A stretch of DNA of 35,705 bases, taken from positions 1 to 35,705 of the forward strand of contig JACPMQ010000032.1 of assembly GCA_016185955.1 (NCBI GenBank), written 5' to 3'. The first letter of the stretch is position 1. Every line of letters begins with the position of its first letter. The translations under genes and the position numbers were made by a program. Under the pieces are notes generated by a model. It was not told the origin of the DNA, made no database searches, and saw only the letters and a program-made list of their open reading frames with translations. Origin of the DNA: Candidatus Woesearchaeota archaeon. GTDB taxonomy: Archaea > Nanobdellota > Nanobdellia > Woesearchaeales > GW2011-AR4. Positions 21,769 to 29,062 of the stretch are shown one piece after another.

Positions 21769-22851
21769 ATGAAAATTATACACCAAGATTTTAAAAAAGG
21801 CGAAGTTAAGGTAAAAGTTGACAATCTCGATGATTTGTGGTATTTAAGCAGCATAGTGGAAAAAAATGATTTTATCAAAGGCAAAACCCTAAGAAAAATA
21901 AAGTTTGGGGATGAAACCCAAAGAAACCAAAAATCAGTAAAAAAGGCGCTTTTTCTTCTTATTCAGGCAGAAAGGGTTGAATTCAGCAAATTTTCAAACG
22001 AGCTTAGGATATCTGGAATAGTGAAACAAGGAACAGAAGATGTGCCTTTAGGCTCTTACCACACTTTTAATGTCGAAGAAAACTCAGTTATCACGATAAT
22101 CAAGCAAAAATGGCTTAAATTCCAATTAGACAAATTAAAGGACGCCAGCAGTAAAGCAGATTCAAAAATTTTAATCTGCGTGCATGACAGGGAAGAGGCA
22201 TATTTTGCGCTGATTAAAAAATATGGCTACGAGCTTCTTTCGCATATCAAAGGCAATGTGGCAAAAAAGGCAGATATTAAAAAATTTGAAGCCACTTTTT
22301 ACAGAGATGCAGCAAAACAATTAAAAGAGTACAATTCAAGATATAAGCTAAACAAAATCATAATTGCAAGCCCGGCATTTTGGAAAGAAGAGCTGCTTAA
22401 AGAAATAGATGAAGAAATAAAAAATAAAATAATAATTGCAACGTGCTCTTCAGTGACTGAAAATGCCATTAATGAAGTGCTCAAAAGGCCAGAGACAGAA
22501 AAAGCATTAAAGCAGGACAGGATTGCAAAAGAATACAGGCATGTTGAAAGGCTTTTTGTAGAAATATCCAAGAATAATCTTGCTTGTTATGGATTGGAAG
22601 AAACAAAAAATGCAGCCATGTCAGGAGCTGTAAGCTTATTGCTGATAACTGATAATTTTATACAGAAAAAAAGAATTGAGAATCAATATAGCCCAATAGA
22701 GGAAATAATGAAAGCTGTTGATAACTCTAATGGAGATATAGCAATAATAAGTTCAGAGCATGAGGCAGGGAAAAAATTAGATGGCTTAGGAGGAATTGCA
22801 GCTATATTGAGGTTCAAGTTTAATACAACCTACAAATTTTCTGCCAATTGA
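21769..22851 (+). CDS. pelA: aPelota, mRNA surveillance protein
   Basis: Archaeal Pelota/Dom34, which enters stalled ribosomes with aEF1A and ABCE1 to split them (no-go decay and ribosome rescue). 360 residues, full length. The N-terminal domain has KVKVDNLDDLWYLSSIVEKNDFI and RKIKFGDE. The central domain has ILICVHDREEAYFALIKKYG and the HIKGN segment. The C-terminal domain has CYGLEETKNAAMSGAVSLLLITD and ends in GLGGIAAILRF. The gene has a nearly leaderless promoter and its last codons lie in a strong hairpin followed by a T-run. Confident assignment. Confidence 0.95.
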   Translation: MKIIHQDFKKGEVKVKVDNLDDLWYLSSIVEKNDFIKGKTLRKIKFGDETQRNQKSVKKALFLLIQAERVEFSKFSNELRISGIVKQGTEDVPLGSYHTFNVEENSVITIIKQKWLKFQLDKLKDASSKADSKILICVHDREEAYFALIKKYGYELLSHIKGNVAKKADIKKFEATFYRDAAKQLKEYNSRYKLNKIIIASPAFWKEELLKEIDEEIKNKIIIATCSSVTENAINEVLKRPETEKALKQDRIAKEYRHVERLFVEISKNNLACYGLEETKNAAMSGAVSLLLITDNFIQKKRIENQYSPIEEIMKAVDNSNGDIAIISSEHEAGKKLDGLGGIAAILRFKFNTTYKFSAN

Positions 22852-22875
22852 TGATTGCAGAAAATTTGTAGTTTT
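22830..22875 (+). terminator. Hairpin plus T-run at the end of pelota
   Basis: CTACAAATTTTCTGC (22830-22844) and GCAGAAAATTTGTAG (22857-22871) are perfect 15-bp complements around a 12-nt loop, followed by TTTT. The left arm covers the final codons of pelota. Its form resembles an intrinsic terminator; archaea usually rely on T-runs, so the hairpin may instead stabilise the 3' end. Confidence 0.65.
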
Positions 22876-22885
22876 ACTACCACAA

Positions 22886-22897
22886 ATTATATATAAC
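22886..22897 (+). promoter_or_regulatory. TATA box, leaderless promoter of the cation exchanger
   Basis: ATTATATATAAC is centred about 26 nt before the ATG at 22917. Confidence 0.6.
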
Positions 22898-22916
22898 TAT
22901 TGCTTAATTTGAGCTT

Positions 22917-23927
22917 ATGGTTACTATAAGCCAAAGCTCTTTTGGCAACATAATATTGGGAATATTTGCTATTCTATCCCTTATTTTCTTCTCTAACAAG
23001 GTTATTGAAAAATCCATAAAAATAAGCAAAAGGCTTGGCATTTCCCAAATGTTTATAGGTTTAACAATAATCTCGATAGGAACAAGCCTGCCTGAAATAA
23101 CAACCCATATTGTAGCCAGCATTGGCATACTAAAAGGAAACTTGGATTATTTTATAGCTTCTTCAACTGTTATCGGGATTAATATCGGTTCAGATATTGT
23201 GCAGCAGACATTTATTTTAGGGATCATAGGGCTTTTAGCTGTTATGCATTCCACTCCATTAAAGATGAAAAAGTCTTTCCTGAAAAAAGATTTTTTGATA
23301 ATGATAGTTGCATCAGCGTTATTGCTTTTATTAGCAATAGATGGCAAAATAAGCAGAACAGAAGGCGCATTGATGTTTTTTGGCTATATGGCTTACTTAT
23401 GGGCTTTATGGAAGAAAGAAAACAAGAGAAAAAATAATAAGGCACCTATTAACAAAAAAGATAAAAAGGGCTTATTCGCGGATTTTGCTTATATAATTTT
23501 GGGGATAATAATAATTTTCTTCAGCGCAGAATATATTTTAAAAATTGCTGAATTTTTTGTGGCAAACTATAATATAGGCGCCTCATTGATTGGAGTAGTT
23601 ATCATCGGCGTTGCTGCCGCGCTTCCAGAATTTACCACATCAGTTACAGCTATTCTGAAGAATTCTTCCTCAATTTCTATCGGAACCTTAATAGGAAGCA
23701 ATATAACAAATCCGATGTTTGCTCTGGGCTTAGGAGCTATGATTTCATCTTACCATGTGCCAAAGCCAGTAATAATTTATGATGTTCCTGTTAAAATAGC
23801 AACCGCAGTTTTGGTGATGTGGATGCTATGGAAAAATGAAGAGTTAACAAAGAAAAATTCAGCAGTAATGGTAGGAACATACCTTATTTATGCTGTGATT
23901 AGGCTAAAATATTTTTCTTTAGATTAA
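22917..23927 (+). CDS. CaCA-family Ca2+/cation exchanger (YrbG/NCX type)
   Basis: Integral membrane antiporter that exchanges Na+ or H+ for Ca2+ (or another cation). 336 residues, about ten membrane helices, the normal length for prokaryotic NCX proteins. The two inverted alpha repeats are clear. Alpha-1 has IGTSLPEITTHIVAS with Glu60, then NIGSDIVQQTFILG. Alpha-2 has GVAAALPEFTTSVTAI with Glu238, then IGSNITNPMFALGLG. A basic cytoplasmic loop (residues 166-186, KKENKRKNNK) separates the halves. In alpha-1 the usual GSN-x-x-N is GSDIVQQ, so Asp93 replaces the Asn, which may alter ion selectivity. It has its own leaderless promoter. Confidence 0.92.
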   Translation: MVTISQSSFGNIILGIFAILSLIFFSNKVIEKSIKISKRLGISQMFIGLTIISIGTSLPEITTHIVASIGILKGNLDYFIASSTVIGINIGSDIVQQTFILGIIGLLAVMHSTPLKMKKSFLKKDFLIMIVASALLLLLAIDGKISRTEGALMFFGYMAYLWALWKKENKRKNNKAPINKKDKKGLFADFAYIILGIIIIFFSAEYILKIAEFFVANYNIGASLIGVVIIGVAAALPEFTTSVTAILKNSSSISIGTLIGSNITNPMFALGLGAMISSYHVPKPVIIYDVPVKIATAVLVMWMLWKNEELTKKNSAVMVGTYLIYAVIRLKYFSLD

Positions 23928-23960
23928 TTTTATGCCAATATTAAACCAATATTAAAGATA

Positions 23961-24233
23961 TCACTGCTTTTCCTCTTCTTCAGAATAAGAGGGTATAGCA
24001 GCCTTGCTTATAATCATTATGTCTCCTATAGACTTAACAAGCTGATGGGGCACAATAACTCCTTTAGCAGAACCAAGAACCTTGTTAAGGAAAGAATTTT
24101 TTGTGGCTCTTACACGCCATCCAAAAATCTTGTTTTGAGTTATTATCGCTTCCTCAACATCGCCAAAATATTCGCCTGTATCAGTAAATACCCTTATATC
24201 GTAAGTCTCAGACACGCTTTTCATCTTGAGCAT
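23961..24233 (-). CDS. PRC-barrel domain protein
   Basis: 90 residues. The sequence runs EVFTDTGEYFGDVEEAII-like (here DIRVFTDTGEYFGDVEEA), a turn, KIFGWRVRA, and KGVIVPHQLVKSIGDIMII, the beta-strand pattern of the PRC-barrel. An acidic tail (SEEEEKQ) ends the chain. PRC-barrels occur in RNA-processing (RimM-like) and archaeal cell-division (CdvA-like) proteins; a stand-alone one of this size is common in archaea and has no fixed function. GGTGAT (24244-24239) lies 5 nt before the ATG. It is divergent from the TraB-like gene. Confidence 0.85.
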   Translation of the reverse strand: MLKMKSVSETYDIRVFTDTGEYFGDVEEAIITQNKIFGWRVRATKNSFLNKVLGSAKGVIVPHQLVKSIGDIMIISKAAIPSYSEEEEKQ

Positions 24234-24274
24234 TAAACATCACCTTTATTACTTCTAAATGATTTAAAAGGCAC

Positions 24275-24287
24275 AAGTATTTAAAAT
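24275..24287 (+). promoter_or_regulatory. TATA-like box of the TraB-like gene
   Basis: AAGTATTTAAAAT is centred about 43 nt before the ATG at 24324, predicting a leader of about 16 nt. An ATG at 24302 opens only a six-codon frame and is not a plausible start. Confidence 0.45.
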
Positions 24288-24323
24288 CTTCGATTTTTAG
24301 AATGTTTTTTACTGGTATCTAAA

Positions 24324-24983
24324 ATGGGCTATGAAAACCTTACAATAATAGGAACATCTCATATAGCAAGGCAAAGCCTTAATGATGTAAAAAAGGCAAT
24401 TGGGGAGATAAAGCCAGACATAATTGCTTTGGAATTAGATAAAAGGAGATTTTACAGCCTTTTTAAAAAACAAGGAAAGATAAGCATTTATGCAATTAAA
24501 AAGGTTGGAATAAAGGGATTTGTTTTTTCTGTTATAGGAGCTTGGGCTGAGAAAAAACTCGGAAAAATTGTTGGAGTTGCTCCAGGCTCTGAAATGAAAA
24601 AAGCCATAAAGCTGGCAAAAAAACACAACATACAGATAGCATTAATCGACCAAGACATAGAAATTACCTTAAAAAAATTCTCAAAAAGCATTACTTGGAA
24701 AGAAAAATGGAATTTTTTAGTGGATATGCTTAAGGCTATTTTTTCCAAAAAAAAGGCTATTGAATTTGACCTTTCAACTGTGCCGAGCAAGGAAATAATA
24801 GGAAAATTAATAGAGAATGTAAAAGAGCGTTATCCTAATGTCTATGAAGTGCTTATAGAGGAAAGAAACATTATAATGGCAGAAAACATAAAAAAAATCA
24901 TGGAAGAAAATAAAGACAAAAAGATTTTAGCAATTATAGGAGCAGGGCATGAAGATGAAATAATGAGGTTAGCGGCTCAGTAG
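24324..24983 (+). CDS. TraB/PrgY-family protein, short form
   Basis: 219 residues. The family signature is the N-terminal IGTSHIARQSLNDV (the GTxHxxxxS motif), followed by IKPDIIALELDKRR, and near the end IGAGHEDEIM (the GxGH motif). TraB proteins are related to the TIKI/haem-binding-like hydrolase fold and in bacteria act in pheromone shutdown; the archaeal role is unknown. Most archaeal members also have a C-terminal block of membrane helices. Here the chain stops at the end of the N-terminal domain, so a soluble short form is predicted; it is not obviously truncated by a frameshift. Confidence 0.8.
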   Translation: MGYENLTIIGTSHIARQSLNDVKKAIGEIKPDIIALELDKRRFYSLFKKQGKISIYAIKKVGIKGFVFSVIGAWAEKKLGKIVGVAPGSEMKKAIKLAKKHNIQIALIDQDIEITLKKFSKSITWKEKWNFLVDMLKAIFSKKKAIEFDLSTVPSKEIIGKLIENVKERYPNVYEVLIEERNIIMAENIKKIMEENKDKKILAIIGAGHEDEIMRLAAQ

Positions 24984-25062
24984 AAATCCTTAACAAATAT
25001 AAGTGGCTGCTCCAAAATAAGGGGCGGTAGGCAAGCAGAAGAATGTTAATTGTGCTATCAAA

Positions 25063-25209
25063 ATGGCGCGTATGTGCAAAAATAATTTTGTTATATAGGC
25101 ACGGACATTAATTTCCGTAAATAAATTATCCGTGCCTATATACTGCGGACTTTGACAATTATTACGGAAATCAAAGTCCGCTCGTATAGTAAGAAGAAAG
25201 ATGCGCCAT
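25063..25209 (+). ncRNA. Candidate structured RNA element with two hairpins and complementary loops
   Basis: Outer stem: 25063-25071 pairs with 25201-25209 over 9 bp including one G-T pair. Inside are hairpin A (25092-25105 with 25129-25142, 14 bp perfect, 23-nt loop) and hairpin B (25145-25155 with 25171-25181, 11 bp perfect, 15-nt loop), two bases apart. Loop A contains TTTCCGTAA (25112-25120) and loop B contains TTACGGAAA (25162-25170), exact complements, so the loops could kiss. The G-T pair would be G-U on the plus strand and a C-A mismatch on the minus strand, mildly favouring a plus-strand RNA, such as a leader of the M50 gene. The 249-nt gap holds no other feature. Structure seen, function unknown. 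Confidence 0.6.
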
Positions 25210-25232
25210 AAGATGCCTATAAAATAAGCATT

Positions 25233-25994
25233 ATGAGGGAGATAGTTGATTTCAAAGATAAAGTGCAGCGCTACTTTAAATTTACTCCTTTAGAAGTAAA
25301 GAACCTTATAATTGCAGTTTCGGCAATAGCTTTTATAATCTCTTTTAGGGAATGGGGATACGGCAGAGAATTTAGCTTTAGGATAGGGCTTTTTAATTTT
25401 TTTAATGCGATTTTAATTGTTGCGTTATCTTTCTTATTCCACATATCGATGCAAAGAATATGGTCATTAGCTACTGGCTATAGGTTGGAATGGAAAATGT
25501 GGGGCTTAGGATTATTATTTGGGATAATAATGGCATTTCTGACAAATGGTGTTTTTTGGCTCATATTGCCCGGAGGCTTTATAGTGCACCATATGGCAGG
25601 CCATAGGCTTGGCTGGTTTAGATACGACATAAATTATTGGGCTTTGGGGGTTATTGCAGTAACAGGAACTTTTGCTACCGTAACTCTTGCAGCAATATTC
25701 AAAGCATTAAGCGGCTTTTTTACCAGTTCTATAATCCAGAAAGTCATAATTTTTAATTTAGTTTATGCTTTTTATAGCTTAATTCCCATCTCGCCTTTAG
25801 ACGGCAGCAGAACCTTTTATGGCAGCAGAATGCTTTATGCATTCTCAACATCAGCTATTTTGGCTGCAATAGTATTGTTAAACCCTAAATTAAATATTAG
25901 CGTGGGGTTTTCCCTGCTCTCTTCACTTTTAATTGCAATAATATCGTGGGTTATGTACTACATATTTTTTGAGCACAAGGCTTGGGCCCCATAA
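25233..25994 (+). CDS. Degenerate site-2-protease-like (M50) membrane protein
   Basis: 253 residues with about six membrane helices. The layout is that of short archaeal M50 proteins: a helix with the zinc motif, a loop with GGFIVHH, and a late SLIPISPLDGSR motif in which Asp190 matches the third zinc ligand. The zinc site itself is changed. At the HExxH position the chain reads HISMQ (residues 70-74), so only the first His remains, with Ile for the catalytic Glu and Gln for the second His. The protein is therefore probably not a protease and may bind or regulate membrane substrates. The start has no clear promoter at the right distance. The structured element at 25063-25209 lies just upstream. 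Confidence 0.78.
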   Translation: MREIVDFKDKVQRYFKFTPLEVKNLIIAVSAIAFIISFREWGYGREFSFRIGLFNFFNAILIVALSFLFHISMQRIWSLATGYRLEWKMWGLGLLFGIIMAFLTNGVFWLILPGGFIVHHMAGHRLGWFRYDINYWALGVIAVTGTFATVTLAAIFKALSGFFTSSIIQKVIIFNLVYAFYSLIPISPLDGSRTFYGSRMLYAFSTSAILAAIVLLNPKLNISVGFSLLSSLLIAIISWVMYYIFFEHKAWAP

Positions 25995-26003
25995 AAACGA
26001 TTT

Positions 26004-26028
26004 TTCCACTGTTCATAGAACGGCGGAA
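26004..26028 (+). repeat. Imperfect member of the AATTCC palindrome family
   Basis: TTCCACTGTTC (26004-26014) pairs with GAACGGCGGAA (26018-26028) with one mismatch and one G-T pair around an ATA loop, followed by TTTTTAAAA as in the uL2 copy. It lies in the 56-nt gap between the M50-like gene and the next membrane protein gene and could be a terminator or a decayed repeat. Confidence 0.5.
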
Positions 26029-26050
26029 TTTTTAAAAGACAAAAATAAAA

Positions 26051-26383
26051 ATGGCAGATTTTTTTTATAAGAGCTGGGCAGAATTCTTTTTTTTTGTAGT
26101 TATGATTTTAGGATTTGTTTTTGCTTTATGGGCTACAAGCCATAGCCCATTTATCAGCTATATTGTTGTTTTTTTAAGCGGCATGATAGGAGGCAGACTG
26201 CTTTACTACAGAAAAAAAAATCTTATGTTTCCTTATTACATAATCCTTGCCGGATTTTTAATTGGGTATTTGTTTGGAACATATTACGGCAACAAGAAAG
26301 TTGTAATATTACTTTTTGTTTTGGGAATCTTGTTAAACTATCATCTTCACAATAAAGGATATATAAGGGATATAGCGTTTTAA
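26051..26383 (+). CDS. Small polytopic membrane protein, unknown function
   Basis: 110 residues with four membrane helices (about residues 10-28, 32-48, 60-76 and 82-96) and a short polar C-terminus with HLHNKGYIRD. Basic YYRKKN between helices 2 and 3 suggests that loop is cytoplasmic. The ATG follows an A-rich stretch without a Shine-Dalgarno site, 56 nt after the M50-like gene on the same strand, so cotranscription is possible. I recognise no family. It is followed after 3 nt by a strong hairpin. Confidence 0.65.
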   Translation: MADFFYKSWAEFFFFVVMILGFVFALWATSHSPFISYIVVFLSGMIGGRLLYYRKKNLMFPYYIILAGFLIGYLFGTYYGNKKVVILLFVLGILLNYHLHNKGYIRDIAF

Positions 26384-26386
26384 TAC

Positions 26387-26421
26387 AAAAATTCCGCCAA
26401 TCCAAGGTTGGTGGAATTTTT
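26387..26421. repeat. AAAAATTCC...GGAATTTTT palindrome
   Basis: AAAAATTCCGCCAA (26387-26400) pairs with TTGGTGGAATTTTT (26408-26421) over 14 bp with one G-T pair and a 7-nt loop. It starts 4 nt after the stop of the small membrane protein gene and ends in a T-run, so it could also end transcription. Its left arm is shared with 8123, 11049 and, in part, 28956 and 35507. Confidence 0.75.
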
Positions 26422-26425
26422 GATT

Positions 26426-26502
26426 ACATTCCTCTCAACCTCGCAATGCTGCGGCATTGCTCGGGTCATTTATCACACTCCTTTGGAGATTTCTGAATTG
26501 GC
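26426..26502 (-). repeat. 77-nt dispersed core (copy 2), inverted relative to copy 1
   Basis: The reverse complement matches 12997-13073 without gaps in 70 of 77 positions, and the last 37 positions are identical. The hairpin GCAATGCCGCAGCATTGC lies in the identical part. Several differences fall in the segment CTCC...GGA, where copy 2 gains a better stem (CTCC with GGAG). The intergenic region also carries the arm CGCACAAGCAC (26603-26613) found beside copy 1, but here separated from the core by two extra hairpins. Confidence 0.8.
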
Positions 26503-26513
26503 AAATTTCAGCG

Positions 26514-26601
26514 GAGAACACAAATAATTTATTGAAGTAGTTTGTGTTCTCTAGCATAGTGGCGCAATAATTATTGTTCCATTATTTAGTTGCGCCACTA
26601 T
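26514..26601. repeat. Two tandem perfect hairpins inserted next to the 77-nt core
   Basis: Hairpin C: GAGAACACAAA (26514-26524) with TTTGTGTTCTC (26541-26551), 11 bp, 16-nt loop. Hairpin D: ATAGTGGCGCAA (26556-26567) with TTGCGCCACTAT (26590-26601), 12 bp, 22-nt loop. The spacer is 4 nt. Read on the minus strand the order is 12 bp/22 loop then 11 bp/16 loop, close to the 14/23 then 11/15 architecture at 25092-25181, although the sequences differ. Copy 1 at 12945-13140 lacks this pair. Confidence 0.75.
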
Positions 26602-26643
26602 ACGCACAAGCACTGAATTTCGCACCGACCCCATTTTACACGA

Positions 26644-26655
26644 AAATATATAAAC
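26644..26655 (+). promoter_or_regulatory. TATA box, leaderless promoter of hef
   Basis: AAATATATAAAC is centred about 27 nt before the ATG at 26677; no Shine-Dalgarno site is present. Confidence 0.6.
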
Positions 26656-26676
26656 AAAAACACATTCTTTAGTCGT

Positions 26677-28896
26677 ATGGTCAATATCAAAAACTTTACG
26701 CCAAGGCTTTATCAGGAAACTATAATGGCTACATGTGTAAAGAGCAATTGTTTAGTTATACTTCCAACTGGTTTGGGAAAAACAAAAACAGCAATACTCG
26801 CATCTGCCCAAAGATTAAATTCTTATCCCAACTCAAAAATACTTTTTTTGACAGTAACAAAGCCGCTTGCAGAGCAAATATACAGTGAGATCAAGGACTG
26901 CCTTGATTTAGAAGAAAATAAAATAACGCTTTTTACTGGTGCTGTTGCGCCGGAAAAAAGGCAGGAATTATGGAAAAATTCTGTTGTGACAGTAAGCACT
27001 CCTCAATGCATAGAAAATGATTTCATTAATGGAAGGGCTGATTTGGAAAATGTTTCTTTGCTTGTAGCAGATGAAGCTCATAATGCGGTAAAAGATTACT
27101 CGTACACATGGGTTGCAAAGCAATATCATAAGAAATCAAGATTTCCAAGAATCATAGGGCTTACAGCATCTCCAGGCTCTGATATTGAGAGAATACAGGA
27201 AGTATGCAAAAACCTGTATATAGAGGAAATTGAGATAAGAACAGACAAGGATCCGGATGTAAAGCCTTACATATATGACATTAAGGTTGAATGGGTTGAA
27301 GTTCATCTGCCCCAGATATTTTTAGACGCAAGAAAATATTTGCAGGACTTCTTAAATGAGAAGCTTGAAAAATTAAAGAAATGGGGCATTTTAAAAAGGG
27401 CAGACTTGAGGTTTGTAAATAAAACTGACTTGCTTAACCTGCAAGCGCAATTGAGGGGAAGAGTCTCCACAGGAGAAAAGGATTTTGTAGTATGGAATGC
27501 AATTTCTGTATTAGCTGAAATAATGAAAGTCAGCCATGCCCTTGAGCTGCTTGAAACACAGGGAGTTATATCCTTATTTAATTATATGGAGAAACTAAAC
27601 AGAGAAGCGCATTCTACAAAGGTAAAGGCAGTCAAGAATGTTGTTAATGACCTAAATTTCCGCTCTGCATTAGTTAAGGTATCCAAGCTGTATGAAGAGA
27701 AAATAGAGCATCCAAAGCTTATAGAGCTGCAAAAAATTGTTGAAAAAGAAATGAAGGAAGCAAATAAGAAAATAATAGTTTTTAACCAATACAGGGATAA
27801 CGCCTCTGATATAAAGGAAAAGCTGAATAAGCTCCATGGAGTTAAAGCGCAATTGTTTGTCGGGCAGCTTAAGAAAAATGACACGGGCTTAAGCCAGAAA
27901 GAGCAAAAAAAAGTTCTTGACGACTTTAAGGGAGGAATATTTAATGTGCTGGTTGCGACATCAATAGCAGAGCAAGGCTTGGATATTCCGGAAGTTGACA
28001 CTGTCATTTTTTATGAGCCAATACCCTCTGCAATAAGGCAGATACAAAGAAGAGGAAGAACCGGCAGGCATGGAGAAGGAAAAGCCATTGTCCTGCTTAC
28101 CAAAGGAACAATGGACGAGGGCTTCAGATGGGCAGCGCACCACAAAGAAAAAAGAATGTACAGGAACCTTGAAAATTTAAAAAGGAAGCTTGCCTTTGTT
28201 GTAAGCGCAAAGCAAGAAAAGATTGCAAATTATAATAATGAAAGCAAAGTAAAGGTTTTTGCCGATTACAGGGAAAAAGGCTCTGCAGCCATAAAAGAGC
28301 TTATCGAGATGGAAGTTGAGCTAAAGCTTGATACGCTGCCAAATGCGGATTATATCTTGAGCTCAAGAGTCGGAGTTGAGCTGAAAACAGTTGAAGATTT
28401 TGTGCAAAGCATCATTGACGGCAGATTATTGGAGCAGATAAGGAACCTTAAAAATAATTTTGAGAAGCCCCTGCTTATAATAGAGGGCATAGAAGACATA
28501 TATTCTGTGAGAAATGTGCATGCAAATGCAATTAGGGGCATGTTGGCTGCGATAACTGTCGGCTATGGCGTTCCGATTTTATACACAAAAAATTTTAGGG
28601 ACACAGCAACCCTTATAAAGATTATAGCAAAAAGGGAGCAAGAGGAAACAAGCAAAGATTTTTTACTGCATCCGCAAAAAAAAGCGTTAAGCCTTAACGA
28701 GCAGCAGGAATATATAATAAGCTCGCTGCCTGGCATTGGAGCTGCACTGTCTAAGCCGCTGCTGAAGCAATTTAAAAGCGTCAAGAATGTAATAAATGCC
28801 GAGCGCAAAGAGCTTGAAAATGTCGAGGGCATAGGCAAAAAAACAGCAAAAAAAATAAAAGATGTTGTTGAGAGGCAGTACCAGACATTAGAGTGA
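26677..28896 (+). CDS. hef: Hef-type helicase/nuclease (FANCM/XPF family)
   Basis: Acts at stalled replication forks and branched DNA. 739 residues, the expected size. The superfamily 2 helicase part has PTGLGKT (30-36), ADEAH with DEAH at 132-135, GLTASPGSD, and motif VI QIQRRGRTGRHGEG. An ERCC4-type nuclease domain follows (ADYILSSRVGVELK, then TVEDFVQSIIDGRLLEQ), and then a tandem helix-hairpin-helix region (SLPGIGAALS and NVEGIGKKTAKKI). In the nuclease signature ERKxxxD the Arg is Leu569 (Glu568-Leu-Lys570-x3-Asp574), while Asp558, Glu568, Lys570 and Asp574 are kept. The helicase should be active; nuclease activity is less certain. Confidence 0.94.
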   Translation: MVNIKNFTPRLYQETIMATCVKSNCLVILPTGLGKTKTAILASAQRLNSYPNSKILFLTVTKPLAEQIYSEIKDCLDLEENKITLFTGAVAPEKRQELWKNSVVTVSTPQCIENDFINGRADLENVSLLVADEAHNAVKDYSYTWVAKQYHKKSRFPRIIGLTASPGSDIERIQEVCKNLYIEEIEIRTDKDPDVKPYIYDIKVEWVEVHLPQIFLDARKYLQDFLNEKLEKLKKWGILKRADLRFVNKTDLLNLQAQLRGRVSTGEKDFVVWNAISVLAEIMKVSHALELLETQGVISLFNYMEKLNREAHSTKVKAVKNVVNDLNFRSALVKVSKLYEEKIEHPKLIELQKIVEKEMKEANKKIIVFNQYRDNASDIKEKLNKLHGVKAQLFVGQLKKNDTGLSQKEQKKVLDDFKGGIFNVLVATSIAEQGLDIPEVDTVIFYEPIPSAIRQIQRRGRTGRHGEGKAIVLLTKGTMDEGFRWAAHHKEKRMYRNLENLKRKLAFVVSAKQEKIANYNNESKVKVFADYREKGSAAIKELIEMEVELKLDTLPNADYILSSRVGVELKTVEDFVQSIIDGRLLEQIRNLKNNFEKPLLIIEGIEDIYSVRNVHANAIRGMLAAITVGYGVPILYTKNFRDTATLIKIIAKREQEETSKDFLLHPQKKALSLNEQQEYIISSLPGIGAALSKPLLKQFKSVKNVINAERKELENVEGIGKKTAKKIKDVVERQYQTLE

Positions 28897-28928
28897 AATA
28901 ATCAGTACCTATGCAGGTAAATCAAATT

Positions 28929-29009
28929 AAGCCAAAGCGGTGGCGTATGCCTCCGAAAATTCCGCTGTTCGCAACAGCGGAATTTTTACGAGCCACCGCT
29001 TTGGTTTTT
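28929..29009. repeat. Nested hairpins with dispersed 23-nt repeat (copy 2)
   Basis: Outer stem CCAAAGCGGTGGC (28932-28944) with GCCACCGCTTTGG (28992-29004), 13 bp perfect. Inner stem AAAATTCCGCTGTT (28956-28969) with AACAGCGGAATTTT (28973-28986), 14 bp perfect with a 3-nt loop; the inner stem is a member of the AATTCC palindrome family. A T-run follows at 29005-29009. Positions 28929-28951 match 15448-15470 in 22 of 23 bases. It lies between hef and the nitrilase-like gene (166-nt gap), both on the plus strand, and may end hef transcription. Confidence 0.8.
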
Positions 29010-29062
29010 GTATCAAAAAAAAGGTGCTTACATAGATACTGATAATAGAGCAAGATAATAAA

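Noticed and set aside
25215..25224. TATA box GCCTATAAAA in front of the M50-like gene
   Set aside because: It lies only about 13 nt before the ATG, too close to direct transcription of that start codon. It is probably a chance AT-rich match.
26514..26601. Kissing loops between hairpins C and D
   Set aside because: The two loops begin alike (TAATT...ATTG), so they are direct rather than complementary; only about four consecutive pairs can form, unlike the pair at 25092-25181.
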